DNA from: Paractinoplanes maris
GTDB taxonomy: Bacteria; Actinomycetota; Actinomycetes; Mycobacteriales; Micromonosporaceae
NCBI RefSeq assembly: GCF_023544465.1
Contig: NZ_JALPVL010000014.1
Location: 186,001 to 250,000, forward strand
DNA: 64,000 bases
Direction of reading: 5' to 3'
Under the pieces are notes generated by a model, which had not been told where the DNA came from, did not search any database, and saw nothing but the letters and a program-made list of their open reading frames with translations. Below, one piece after another: positions 9,901 to 16,727 of the stretch (its first letter is position 1; each line of letters starts with the position of its first letter). Made by a program: the position numbers and the translations under genes.

Positions 9901-10000
9901 CGCGCAGCCGCGGGCCGCCGATCGGCACCACCCGGCCGTCGCCGGACCGGGCCAGGGTCGGACCGAGGATGCCGAACCTCACCGGAGCGCTGACTGTCAC
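6962..10000 (-). CDS. AfsR/SARP-type regulator: winged helix, BTAD, NB-ARC, TPR
   Basis: About 1012 residues with AfsR architecture. The N-terminal winged helix (residues 1-95, VRFGILGPTLARSGDGRVVPIGG... LRALFALLLAGAGQ) is followed by BTAD to about 245. Next comes a STAND-type NB-ARC ATPase with Walker A GRAGMGKTT near residue 310 and Walker B VLIVLDDVG, then a long TPR region. Such proteins integrate signals, often Ser/Thr phosphorylation, to switch on secondary metabolism or morphogenesis genes. I prefer GTG at 10000 because similarity to the family begins there; an upstream GTG at 10075 is in frame. Its target genes are not obvious; the adjacent downstream operon has a repeat that could be a binding site. 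Confidence 0.9.
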   Translation of the reverse strand: MTVSAPVRFGILGPTLARSGDGRVVPIGGPRLRALFALLLAGAGQAVTVERLIDGVYGDQPPDGAVNALRSQVARLRGLVGDAVASDPVGYRFGGDPDEVDVHRFVRLARAGRAALDAGDHTRAAAVLREALDLWRGPALADVGAASFAGPLIVRLQEMRVAALEDRIEADLRCGGAGRLVAELRELVAEHPLRERLQAQLISALARAGRPAEALAAYADARRILADELGADPSPMLTDAYLAVLRGQAPDARPRPSSTVEIRPPAPRTLPATVADFTGRDADLTAIRLALGEGGGGRLAVPIVAIAGRAGMGKTTLAVHAAHELADRFPDGQLFAGLHAGGPRPVEAGAILERFLRLLGVHGGDIPGGTDERAGLFRALLADRRVLIVLDDVGREQDVLPLLPGSTSCAVLVTSRRRLAGLAAATVVDLGRFSPEQSLELLGRVVGGDRVGQEAAVARTLAEQCGYLPLALRIAGARLALRPHWTVRQMAVRLVDEERRLDELVHGGMAIRASISLNHDALSDPARRLFRLLAISDAHVFSGWTAAALLGTSIDPAQEPLDELVDAQLVQPILPARGLLTHYRFHDLVRGFARQRLAADEPPGEADTALRRMLDAVLALTRAATGPEMAAGVLSDPGRTPAWSPPPMLLDAVTADPMAWLEQERPVLVAAVHQAARADRSELCHDLAKAVQPFLSLRAYHDDAHAVLTVALDTARRTGDRRGEAVMLFALRTDVADVPDPDSALRDLTRAETLFRELDDRPGVAVAVRAQGFVAYLHGRTTTAMRLFSRALEMTRALQHDGEVAYILQILASIHRLHGEPGTALRLLAEAIGFARASNKPRVVAQVLYRTGQAQLETGDRESAGVVLREALAVAHAAGDAGGEAHILVEQARAELLHGAPDAASALLEVARERAAAARDALAEGHALTVEAELATLRDDHERAAEALRPAAGKFRAVGSLVHEAYALISLGEAQQALGDEAGAAASRVRATRLIDRTEPTIGVRLRSRLGP

Positions 10001-10119
10001 CGCTGCATTGTCGCGATCGCCCGCGTCCCGTGCCCACCCCGTGCCCACTTCGTGCTCAGCCGGTGCCCGGCCCACCGCATCGTGAAGGAGTTCCGACGAT
10101 CCCGACCCGGGAGGTGCTC

Positions 10120-10662
10120 GTGCGACGGTCCGCCCATCGGTTCGCCCCGCTCGGCCCGATCGTCGCCGCGGGCGCGCTGCTCTCCCTGCTCGTGCCGCTG
10201 GCCACCGGGCATCCGGCGCTGGGCCGGCCGCTGACCTGGCTCAGCCTGCACCTGCTCGGCTGGTCCACCGTCGCGGCCCTCCTGATCGGACGCCGCCACC
10301 ACCGGGCCGACCAGATCCGCCTGACCCAGGAGTCCGAGCAGCTCCACCGCAGCATCGCCGACTGCGTCACCCGGTTCGCGCTCGACCGTGCCGCCCTCGG
10401 CTCGGCCCCGGTCGCGATGACCACGCCCGGGTCCGTCCCGGAGCCGCACGAGGAGCAGATCAGCGCCATCATCGACGGCATCGACGACCTGCTCCTCGCC
10501 CTGCGCGCGGACGACATTTCCCGCCTTACGGATCGATCACGGCCTCTTGGTTGCTCACTCCCAGCTGCCGGGTTACCTTTCGGGAGCGCTCCCATACCCG
10601 AAAGTCCCCGTCGGAAGGAAGCACCTTGTCCCCCTCTGTCTCTCGGCGCTCGCGACGGCTGA
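10120..10662 (+). CDS. small membrane protein of unknown function
   Basis: About 180 residues. GTG at 10120 is preceded by GGGAGG. Two adjacent hydrophobic helices (FAPLGPIVAAGALLSLLVPL and LTWLSLHLLGWSTVAALLIG) are followed by a charged helical region typical of a small cytoplasmic-tail protein. The last 45 residues (from about RSRPLGCSL) have the composition of non-coding promoter DNA: they run through the operator and ribosome binding site of the cellulase gene and overlap its first 37 bases. The original stop may have been lost upstream, or the true protein may be shorter. No family recognised. Confidence 0.6.
   Translation: MRRSAHRFAPLGPIVAAGALLSLLVPLATGHPALGRPLTWLSLHLLGWSTVAALLIGRRHHRADQIRLTQESEQLHRSIADCVTRFALDRAALGSAPVAMTTPGSVPEPHEEQISAIIDGIDDLLLALRADDISRLTDRSRPLGCSLPAAGLPFGSAPIPESPRRKEAPCPPLSLGARDG
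10581..10594. promoter_or_regulatory. CebR-type operator upstream of GH6 cellulase
   Basis: CGGGAGCGCTCCCA differs at one end base from the 14-bp palindrome TGGGAGCGCTCCCA bound by the LacI-family cellulose-utilisation repressor CebR in Streptomyces. It lies 32 bp upstream of the cellulase start. Confidence 0.8.
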
Positions 10663-11975
10663 CCCTCGTCGCCGCCGCGGTCGCGTGCGCCACGGCCGGC
10701 GTCGGGCTCGTCGCCGGCACCGCCTCGGCCGGCACGCTCTCCGGCACCCTCTATCGTGACCCCGACACCGCCGTCGCCCGCTGGGTGGCCGCCAACCCCG
10801 GCGATTCCCGTACGGCGCTGATCAGCTCCCGGATCGCCAGTCAGCCCGCCACCCGCTGGCTGTCGAACTTCAACCTGAGCACCGTCCAGTCCGAGGTCTC
10901 GGCGTACGTCGGTGCGGCGGCCGGCGCCGGGCGGGTGCCCGCGCTGACCGTCTACGGCATCCCCAACCGCGACTGCGGCGGCGCCAGCGCGGGCGGCGCC
11001 CCCGACCTGACCCAGTATCAGACCTGGGTCTCCGGGATCGCCCGCGGACTGGCCGGCCGCACCACGCTGATCCTGCTCGAGCCCGACTCGATCGCCCTGC
11101 AGACCTGCCTGAGCAGCAGCGAGATCACCGCTCGCAACCAGGCCCTGGCCACCGCGACCCGGACGCTCAAGGCCGCCGGGGCCAAGGTCTATCTGGACGG
11201 CGGGCACTCGGCCTGGAACAGCGGGTCCGAGCAGGCCAACCGTCTGGCCAACGCGGGCGTGGCCGACGGCGACGGCTTCTACACCAACGCCTCGAACTTC
11301 CAGTCCACCGCCGGCGAGGCCGCGTTCGGCCGGTCGGTGCTGAGCGCGCTGTCCGGCCGGGGCATCACCGGCAAGCGTCAGGTCATCGACACCAGCCGCA
11401 ACGGCGGCGCGGCCGGCGACTGGTGCGGCGACGACAACACCGACCGGCGGATCGGGCGCTACCCGACGCTCGACACCGGCGACGCCAACATCGACGCGTA
11501 CCTCTGGATCAAGCCGCCCGGCGAGGCCGATGGCTGCCGGTACGCGGCCGGTTCGTTCCAGCCCGACCTGGCCGCCAGCCTGGCCACCGGCGCCCCGGCC
11601 CCGCCCACCACCCCACCCACATCCGGGCCGACCACCCCACCGACCACGCCACCGACCACGCCGCCGACGACGCCTCCGCCGGCCGGTGCGTGCGGCGCGA
11701 CCTACGTGACGTCGAGCTCGTGGCAGGGCGGCTTCCAGGGCCAGATCACGGTCAAGGCCGGCGGCAGCGCGGTCAGCGCCTGGTCGGTTTCCTGGACCCT
11801 GGCCGCCGGCCAGACGGTGAACCAGGTCTGGGGCGGCACCCTGACCGTGAACGGTTCGACGGCCACCGTGCGCAACGCCGCCTGGAACGGCTCGCTGCAG
11901 CCCGGCGCGACCGCCGAGTTCGGCTTCATCGCCTCGGGCGCGGCCGGCACGCCCGGCCTCACCTGCACGGCGTAA
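10626..11975 (+). CDS. secreted GH6 cellulase (endoglucanase/cellobiohydrolase) with C-terminal CBM2
   Basis: A 449-aa protein. The signal peptide has a twin-Arg-like n-region (SRRSRRLTLVAAAV) and cleaves near GTASA. A GH6 catalytic domain spans about 36-320, followed by a (TPPT)n linker and a CBM2 from about 358 to the end with paired Cys and Trp residues (SSSWQGGFQGQITV, LTCTA). The GH6 acids are visible: Asp in NRDCGG (about 116) and the catalytic acid in ILLEPDSIAL (about 154). It inverts beta-1,4-glucan bonds and should act outside the cell. TTG at 10626 is preferred because GGAAGGAA lies 5 nt upstream. A CebR-type box sits just before it. Confidence 0.92.
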   Translation: MSPSVSRRSRRLTLVAAAVACATAGVGLVAGTASAGTLSGTLYRDPDTAVARWVAANPGDSRTALISSRIASQPATRWLSNFNLSTVQSEVSAYVGAAAGAGRVPALTVYGIPNRDCGGASAGGAPDLTQYQTWVSGIARGLAGRTTLILLEPDSIALQTCLSSSEITARNQALATATRTLKAAGAKVYLDGGHSAWNSGSEQANRLANAGVADGDGFYTNASNFQSTAGEAAFGRSVLSALSGRGITGKRQVIDTSRNGGAAGDWCGDDNTDRRIGRYPTLDTGDANIDAYLWIKPPGEADGCRYAAGSFQPDLAASLATGAPAPPTTPPTSGPTTPPTTPPTTPPTTPPPAGACGATYVTSSSWQGGFQGQITVKAGGSAVSAWSVSWTLAAGQTVNQVWGGTLTVNGSTATVRNAAWNGSLQPGATAEFGFIASGAAGTPGLTCTA

Positions 11976-11990
11976 CAGCTCAGTGAAGCG

Positions 11991-12022
11991 GCGGCCCGGT
12001 GGCGAGCAGGCCACCGGGCCGC
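11991..12022. terminator. bidirectional hairpin terminator
   Basis: A perfect 13-bp stem (GCGGCCCGGTGGC / GCCACCGGGCCGC) with a 6-nt loop between the convergent cellulase gene and the small gene at 12027. Confidence 0.8.
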
Positions 12023-12026
12023 CCGG

Positions 12027-12326
12027 TCACCGCACCGGCAGGCTCACCCGACGGCCCATGCCGATCTTGGGAGCCGCGGTGTCGGTCACCATGGCGTAAG
12101 CGCCCGGCGGCACGCCCTCCCGCGTCGCCACCCGGGACGCCGCCTTGAGCAACGTCCTCTCGCTGGCGCCGGCGAGGAAGAAGATGTAGTCGTCACCGAA
12201 CTCCTCGCCGTCCTCGTACTCCTCGAAGCCGAGCTCCTCCTCCAGGTCGATCAGGAAGTCACCGACATCGTCGACCCACTCGTCCTCAGCGGTCACCGGA
12301 AAGTGGATCTCCACCATCACTGCCAT
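12027..12326 (-). CDS. conserved small acidic protein of unknown function
   Basis: A 99-aa very acidic protein with no signal peptide or membrane segment. The middle is dominated by Asp/Glu (DVGDFLIDLEEELGFEEYED). It ends with a hydrophobic/basic stretch (VTDTAAPKIGMGRRVSLPVR). An ATG three codons downstream (MVEIHF) is an equally good start. The alternation of IHFPVTAEDE, DDYIFFLAG and ERTLLKAASRVA resembles a small alpha/beta fold. It stands alone, convergent with the cellulase. No family assigned. Confidence 0.65.
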   Translation of the reverse strand: MAVMVEIHFPVTAEDEWVDDVGDFLIDLEEELGFEEYEDGEEFGDDYIFFLAGASERTLLKAASRVATREGVPPGAYAMVTDTAAPKIGMGRRVSLPVR

Positions 12327-12450
12327 ACCGATGATGATTCAGCACCGGCCACCGCGGCCCGCACCGAGGGCACCGGTGTTGTCTCCCGGCAACGTGCCAG
12401 CCCGTACATGATCCGATCACTTTGAGTGATCGCTGGTGCACGGTGACGCC

Positions 12451-12882
12451 ATGAAGAAAATTGCCTGTGTCATCACGGCCGCCGCGGCCCTGGGTGCGAT
12501 CACGGTTTCGCCCGCCGCCGCCGCCACCGCAAGCACCCCACGGTGCACCTCGATCCGGCCCCAAGCCGACTTCTACGCCGGCGGCCGCATCGCCTCGATG
12601 CCGATCGCCGACAACAACCCGGGCTGCACCACCATCTCGGTCTCGAACATCCGTGACGTCGCCCGGCCCGCCGACCGGTGCCAGACGTTCCTGGTGGCTC
12701 TGCTGTCGGCCGACGGGCGCGATCCCACCTACACCGAGCCGGTGCGGGCGTGCTCGATCCCGGCCGGCAAGCGAACGGTGCTCGCCACCGGCGTCCCGGC
12801 CGGAACCTCGTTCCGCGTGATCTACGCGATCGACTACCTCGAGCCGCAGCCGCAGACCGTCCGTTACCGCGTCTGGCGCTGA
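12451..12882 (+). CDS. small secreted protein of unknown function
   Basis: A 143-aa precursor with a clear signal peptide (MKKIACVITAAAALGAITV..., cleavage near ATA at about 28). The mature part is about 115 residues with four cysteines (PRCTSI, PGCTTI, DRCQTF, RACSIP), so two disulfides are likely. It ends in a beta-rich segment (FRVIYAIDYLEPQPQTVRYRVW). ATG at 12451 is chosen because the lysines precede the hydrophobic core; an in-frame ATG lies five codons upstream. The composition suggests an Ig-like fold, but I do not recognise a family. Confidence 0.75.
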   Translation: MKKIACVITAAAALGAITVSPAAAATASTPRCTSIRPQADFYAGGRIASMPIADNNPGCTTISVSNIRDVARPADRCQTFLVALLSADGRDPTYTEPVRACSIPAGKRTVLATGVPAGTSFRVIYAIDYLEPQPQTVRYRVWR

Positions 12883-12898
12883 TCCGTTTCCCATCCTC

Positions 12899-12923
12899 GC
12901 GTGCCGGGCACTGCCCGGCACGC
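12899..12923 (+). terminator. hairpin terminator
   Basis: A perfect 11-bp stem (GCGTGCCGGGC / GCCCGGCACGC) with a 3-nt loop, 16 bp after the small secreted protein stop. It separates that gene from the lipoprotein gene. Confidence 0.75.
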
Positions 12924-12965
12924 CAGCCCCCGTCAGCGCGGCCGACCACACCGGAGGAGATCCCC

Positions 12966-13697
12966 ATGGCCAACCGATCGCTCCGCCGCACGCTGCCCGT
13001 CATGGTCGTCGCCCTGAGCGCCGTGGCCGGCTGTGCCGGCGGCGCCGGTAGCCCGACCTCGCCCTCGGGCCCGGCGACAACATTGCCGTCGGCGACGACG
13101 GCGGCCGGAAGCGCACCGTCCGGGTCATCCGGCGCGGCGCGCACGATTCCCGCGTCGGCGTTCCTCACGATGCCCGAGGACATGCGACGGGAGCGCCGGG
13201 CGGCCGAGGGCTCCGCGGCGGTGCCGAAGCTGTGCGACCGGGAGCTGGCGGCCGGGGAGGGCGTGGTGGCCAGCGCGGCCATGATGAACCTCTATCAGGG
13301 GCCGGACGCTCCCGAAGGCTCGGTGCCGCAGGGGGTGCTCTATCAGACGATCAGGTCGTACGACGGCGACAGCGCGACCGGGTTCCTGGACCGGGCCCGC
13401 GACGGCCTGGCCGCCTGCAAGTCCTTCCGCAACGGCGAGACCACGATCAAAGTACGGACGAAGCCGCTCTCCGGCGCGGCCGACGAGGCACTGACCATCG
13501 ACCTGGTCCAGCCGCAACTCGATCTGCCCGGCGACCCGACCGGCGGCGAGCAGACGAACCGGATCGTGCTCCTGCGGTTCGGCTCGGTCGTGACGATCCT
13601 CTACGACAGCGAGTACGAGCGCAGCAGCAGCGACCCCGAGCTCGTCAGCACGTTCGTCCGCGACGCCGGTGAGGCCATCAGAGCGTGGCGCGGCTGA
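12966..13697 (+). CDS. lipoprotein, possible PknH-like sensor domain
   Basis: A 243-aa protein. The signal sequence ends in the lipobox AVAGC (Cys23), followed by a Ser/Thr/Gly/Pro-rich spacer to about residue 60 and a globular domain. The domain has a conserved-looking Cys pair (KLCDRELA and LAACKSFRNG) and alternates strand and helix (VVTILYDSEYE, LVSTFVRDAGEAI). This resembles the extracellular sensor domain of mycobacterial PknH and related lipoproteins, but I could not verify it. ATG at 12966 has GGAGGAGATCC upstream. The protein should sit on the outer face of the membrane. Confidence 0.75.
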   Translation: MANRSLRRTLPVMVVALSAVAGCAGGAGSPTSPSGPATTLPSATTAAGSAPSGSSGAARTIPASAFLTMPEDMRRERRAAEGSAAVPKLCDRELAAGEGVVASAAMMNLYQGPDAPEGSVPQGVLYQTIRSYDGDSATGFLDRARDGLAACKSFRNGETTIKVRTKPLSGAADEALTIDLVQPQLDLPGDPTGGEQTNRIVLLRFGSVVTILYDSEYERSSSDPELVSTFVRDAGEAIRAWRG

Positions 13698-13725
13698 GGC
13701 CTCCCTCAGGGGCGAAGATAGCGAT

Positions 13726-14748
13726 ATGCCGATTCCCCGCCCGCCCGCGCCCTGGCTCATCCGGCCGGTGAAACTGCCCGCCACCACTCCGCCGCCGCTG
13801 ACCGGGGTGTGGGCTCCAGCCGACACCCGCCTCGACGACCTCGAGCTCCTGCCGCTGCCGCACGGGCACGGCCCGGAGGACGTCGTCGTCAGCCCGGACG
13901 GCCACATCTACTCGGGCACCCACGAAGGACACATCTGGCGCTGGAGGCCGGACGCGCACGCCGGCGCCGTACCGGATCTGATCGCCGACACCGGGGGCCG
14001 GCCGCTGGGCCTCGAGATCGACCCCCGCGACGGCAGCCTGATCGTGTGCGACGCCTACCGCGGCCTGCTGCGGCTGACTGCCGACGGCACGATCACCGAT
14101 CTCGCGCACCGGGTCGCCGGCCGGCGGATCCTGTTGTGCAACAACGCCGCCGTGGCTCGCGACGGCACGGTGTATTTCACCGACAGCTCGACCCGGTTCC
14201 CGGTCTCGCACTGGCGGCGCGACCTGCTGGAGCATCGGCCCAACGGACGGGTTCTGGCCTACGATCCGGGGTCGGGGCGCACCGACGTGGTGGCCGAGGG
14301 TTTCCACTTCCCCAACGGGATCGCGCTCACCCCGGCCGAGGACGCCCTGCTCCTCTGCGAGACCGTGTCGCACCGCCTGGTGCGGCTGTCGCTTCCCGAC
14401 GGTGCGGTCCGCGTCCTCGACGACCTGCCCGCCTACCCCGACAACATGTCGTCAGCCGGGGACGGCACCTATTGGATCGCCCTGGCCAGCCCCCGGGTCG
14501 CGCTCGCCGAAAGACTGCTGCCGCATCCCGTCCTGCGGCGCGTCGCGGCCGTGCTGCCGACGCGCCTGCAACCTCAACCGCTGCCCTACACCATCGCGGC
14601 TCAGGTCGACGGCGACGGCACCGTGCTGCGGGCACTGCATGGACCGGCCGGCCGCTACGTCATGGCCACCGGCGTCCGTCAGCACGGCGACACCCTCTGG
14701 CTCGGCAGCCTCACCGAGAAGGCTATCGCCCGGATCTCGTTGTCCTGA
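13726..14748 (+). CDS. strictosidine-synthase-like / SMP-30-type beta-propeller protein
   Basis: A 340-aa protein with repeated beta-propeller blades: GPEDVVVSPDGHIYSGTHEG, RPLGLEIDPRDGSLIVCDAYRG, NNAAVARDGTVYFTDSS, FHFPNGIALTPAEDALLLCE and LPAYPDNMSSAGDGTYWIAL. This is the six-bladed pattern of the strictosidine synthase / gluconolactonase superfamily, whose bacterial members are usually lactone or ester hydrolases. There is no signal peptide. ATG at 13726 lies 28 bp after the lipoprotein stop, without a strong ribosome binding site. The substrate cannot be inferred. Confidence 0.82.
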   Translation: MPIPRPPAPWLIRPVKLPATTPPPLTGVWAPADTRLDDLELLPLPHGHGPEDVVVSPDGHIYSGTHEGHIWRWRPDAHAGAVPDLIADTGGRPLGLEIDPRDGSLIVCDAYRGLLRLTADGTITDLAHRVAGRRILLCNNAAVARDGTVYFTDSSTRFPVSHWRRDLLEHRPNGRVLAYDPGSGRTDVVAEGFHFPNGIALTPAEDALLLCETVSHRLVRLSLPDGAVRVLDDLPAYPDNMSSAGDGTYWIALASPRVALAERLLPHPVLRRVAAVLPTRLQPQPLPYTIAAQVDGDGTVLRALHGPAGRYVMATGVRQHGDTLWLGSLTEKAIARISLS

Positions 14749-14764
14749 AACACTTTTCCGCGGC

Positions 14765-14792
14765 GCCGGTCCGGGCGCAAGCCCGGACCGGC
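14765..14792. terminator. bidirectional hairpin terminator
   Basis: A perfect 12-bp stem (GCCGGTCCGGGC / GCCCGGACCGGC) closed by a GCAA tetraloop, between two convergent genes. Confidence 0.82.
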
Positions 14793-14807
14793 ACCGCCGG
14801 AGTCGCG

Positions 14808-15875
14808 TCATTCCACCTTGTGGGTGGGGGCGTCGTCCGCCGTCTTGGCGGTATCGACCGTCGTGTCGTCGCTGCCGGACGCCGAGTGGCGGGCGTTGTG
14901 GCGCGGGGCGGTTGCGCCGGCGGTGGCCGGGCGGCGGTTGAGCAGGTAGAGCGCGGCGATGATCAGGATGGCGCCGAGGACAGCCAGGCCGATCGGGCCC
15001 CAGAGGCCGACGAGCTGGAGCTTCTGGCGGTTGTCGGCGGAGGTGTCGGCGGCACTCTTGATGGTGTCGTCGGTGTAGGTGAAGGTCGCGTCGAGGATCG
15101 ACACGGACTGGCCGCTGTCGGCGACCAGGTTCTTGACCTGGTGCTCCTGGACCTTGATGAACTGGCCGGTGGCGGGCTCGACCCAGACCGTACGGGTGTT
15201 GCTGTAGTGGACCTTGCCGGGCTCACCCTTGAGCAGCTGCGAGGTGATCGCCGCGAGCCGGTCGGCCGGGAGCTCCTGGATCTCGTCGCTGATCTCCTGG
15301 GTGAACTGGTAGGTCTCCAGGCCCTCGATCTGCTCGGTCTTGACGAACTTGGCCGGCCGGGCGGCCAGGATGTCCCGGTCGAAGATCTCGTAGTCCTTCT
15401 TCTCGGTGCCGAAGGGGAACTTGTAGATCTGGCCCGAGTAGTTGACCGTCTCCTGGTTGTTGCCCGTGTCGAGCCACGACTTGTTGAACTGCTGGGCCGC
15501 GGCGGACTCCCGGTCGAGAGCCAGGGACGTGCTGTAGGCGCTGATCAGAGCGTTGGTGTCGGTGCGGACGACCTGCTGGCCGACGAGCCAGACGACCGCC
15601 TCGCCGTCGAGCGGCTTCTCGAGAGCGGCGGTGGCCTTGGCATCCGGCGTCACGGTGATCGTCGAGCGCAGTTCGACACCCTCGACGACCTCGGCCTTGC
15701 CGGTGGTGATCTGCAGGAAGCGGGCGTTGGGGGCCGTGGCGACCGACTGGGTGGGCTCCAGGTCGTACGGCAACTGCTCCACTGTGGGCGCCACGATGTA
15801 GGCCAGGCCGCCGGCGAAAACCAACGCCAGCACGCCGAGACCGAACAGCACGGCGCCGAGGACGCGGGACCTCAT
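14808..15875 (-). CDS. DUF3068 (PorA-like) membrane-anchored protein
   Basis: A 355-aa protein. An N-terminal transmembrane helix (residues 7-29) is followed by a large extracytoplasmic beta-rich domain and a second helix near 312-333 (LWGPIGLAVLGAILIIAALYLL), ending in a polar tail. Signatures such as AYIVAPTVEQLPYDLEPTQS, YKFPFGTEKKDYEIFDRD and TRTVWVEPATG match the DUF3068 family, which in actinobacteria is common near envelope glycan genes. It lies downstream of the methyltransferase and AftD genes on the same strand. A role in envelope transport or glycan handling is inference. Confidence 0.85.
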   Translation of the reverse strand: MRSRVLGAVLFGLGVLALVFAGGLAYIVAPTVEQLPYDLEPTQSVATAPNARFLQITTGKAEVVEGVELRSTITVTPDAKATAALEKPLDGEAVVWLVGQQVVRTDTNALISAYSTSLALDRESAAAQQFNKSWLDTGNNQETVNYSGQIYKFPFGTEKKDYEIFDRDILAARPAKFVKTEQIEGLETYQFTQEISDEIQELPADRLAAITSQLLKGEPGKVHYSNTRTVWVEPATGQFIKVQEHQVKNLVADSGQSVSILDATFTYTDDTIKSAADTSADNRQKLQLVGLWGPIGLAVLGAILIIAALYLLNRRPATAGATAPRHNARHSASGSDDTTVDTAKTADDAPTHKVE

Positions 15876-15974
15876 GGTGCCTCCACGAAATGGGGAAAGG
15901 ACGGGGCTGGCGGAAGGTTACTACTGAGTATCAATGGAAAGCGACCCCTGAACGAGATGTTCCTGAGCGGTGAA

Positions 15975-16727
15975 TTATTCGGACGTTTCAATGCGCCGCA
16001 GGACGATCGTGAAGTTCCATGTGAGGGCTTCCCGCAGCAGCGGCACGCGGGCCACCCAGCACGCCCAGCCCGGGTGATACCGGGGCAGCACATCGACGAC
16101 GGCGACATCGCCGGCCCGGCGGGCGGCCCGCGCCCAGCGCATGCTGCGGGCCGCGCTGATGGCGAAAAGCGTCTCGCCGATCCGGTTCTTGGGCTCCTTG
16201 CCGTTGCGGCGCACATAGCGGCGCCGGGCCCCCGCGCCGCCGAGCAGCAGATGCCACGGCCCGGTCTCGTGACCGCCGTGCGGCGACAGCCACGGCGTGT
16301 ACGACACATAGACGATGCCGCCGGGCCGGGTCACCCGCACCATCTCGTCGAGCATCGCCTCCGGGTCGGCGACGTGCTCGAGGACGTTGGACGAGTAGCA
16401 GACGTCGATCGAGCCGGTCCGGATGGGCAGGGCGGTGCCGCTGCCCCGGACCATGCCGCAGACCTCGGCGCCGGCCGCCGCGAAGTCGCCGACCGCCGGA
16501 TCGATGCCGTGGTAGGTCGCGCCGGCCTTCGCGAACTCGGTGCCGAAATACCCCGGACCGCCGCCCACGTCGAGCACCCGGGCCCCGTCGAGGTCGGCGT
16601 ACGACGCCAGCTGGCGCACCGAGTCGCCGGCCAGCACGGAATAGAACCGGTCAGGGTCGGTCTGCTCCACCAGGAACGCCTGGAACAGCGAGATCGACCG
16701 GCTCAGCGTCGCCCGATGCGGTGCCAC
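15975..16727 (-). CDS. class I SAM-dependent methyltransferase
   Basis: About 250 residues. The SAM-binding motif ARVLDVGGGPGYFG lies near residue 50. Acidic GIDPAVGD, SIDVCYSSNVLEHV and VRVTRPGGIVYVSY motifs follow in the usual order. The open frame continues to 16889, but the extra N-terminus is a low-complexity (TAVDR)n run antiphase to the repeat tail of the upstream gene. GTG at 16727 (VAPHRATLSRS) is therefore preferred, giving a 77-bp overlap with the AftD-like gene. Methylation of a glycan or its lipid carrier is suggested by context only. Confidence 0.85.
   Translation of the reverse strand: MAPHRATLSRSISLFQAFLVEQTDPDRFYSVLAGDSVRQLASYADLDGARVLDVGGGPGYFGTEFAKAGATYHGIDPAVGDFAAAGAEVCGMVRGSGTALPIRTGSIDVCYSSNVLEHVADPEAMLDEMVRVTRPGGIVYVSYTPWLSPHGGHETGPWHLLLGGAGARRRYVRRNGKEPKNRIGETLFAISAARSMRWARAARRAGDVAVVDVLPRYHPGWACWVARVPLLREALTWNFTIVLRRIETSE

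Noticed and set aside
11609-11690. Tandem repeat of ACCACGCCACCG type near 11610-11690 (and similar at 39280-39345)
   Set aside because: Codes for Pro/Thr linkers between catalytic and binding modules; ordinary for secreted cellulases and xylanases.
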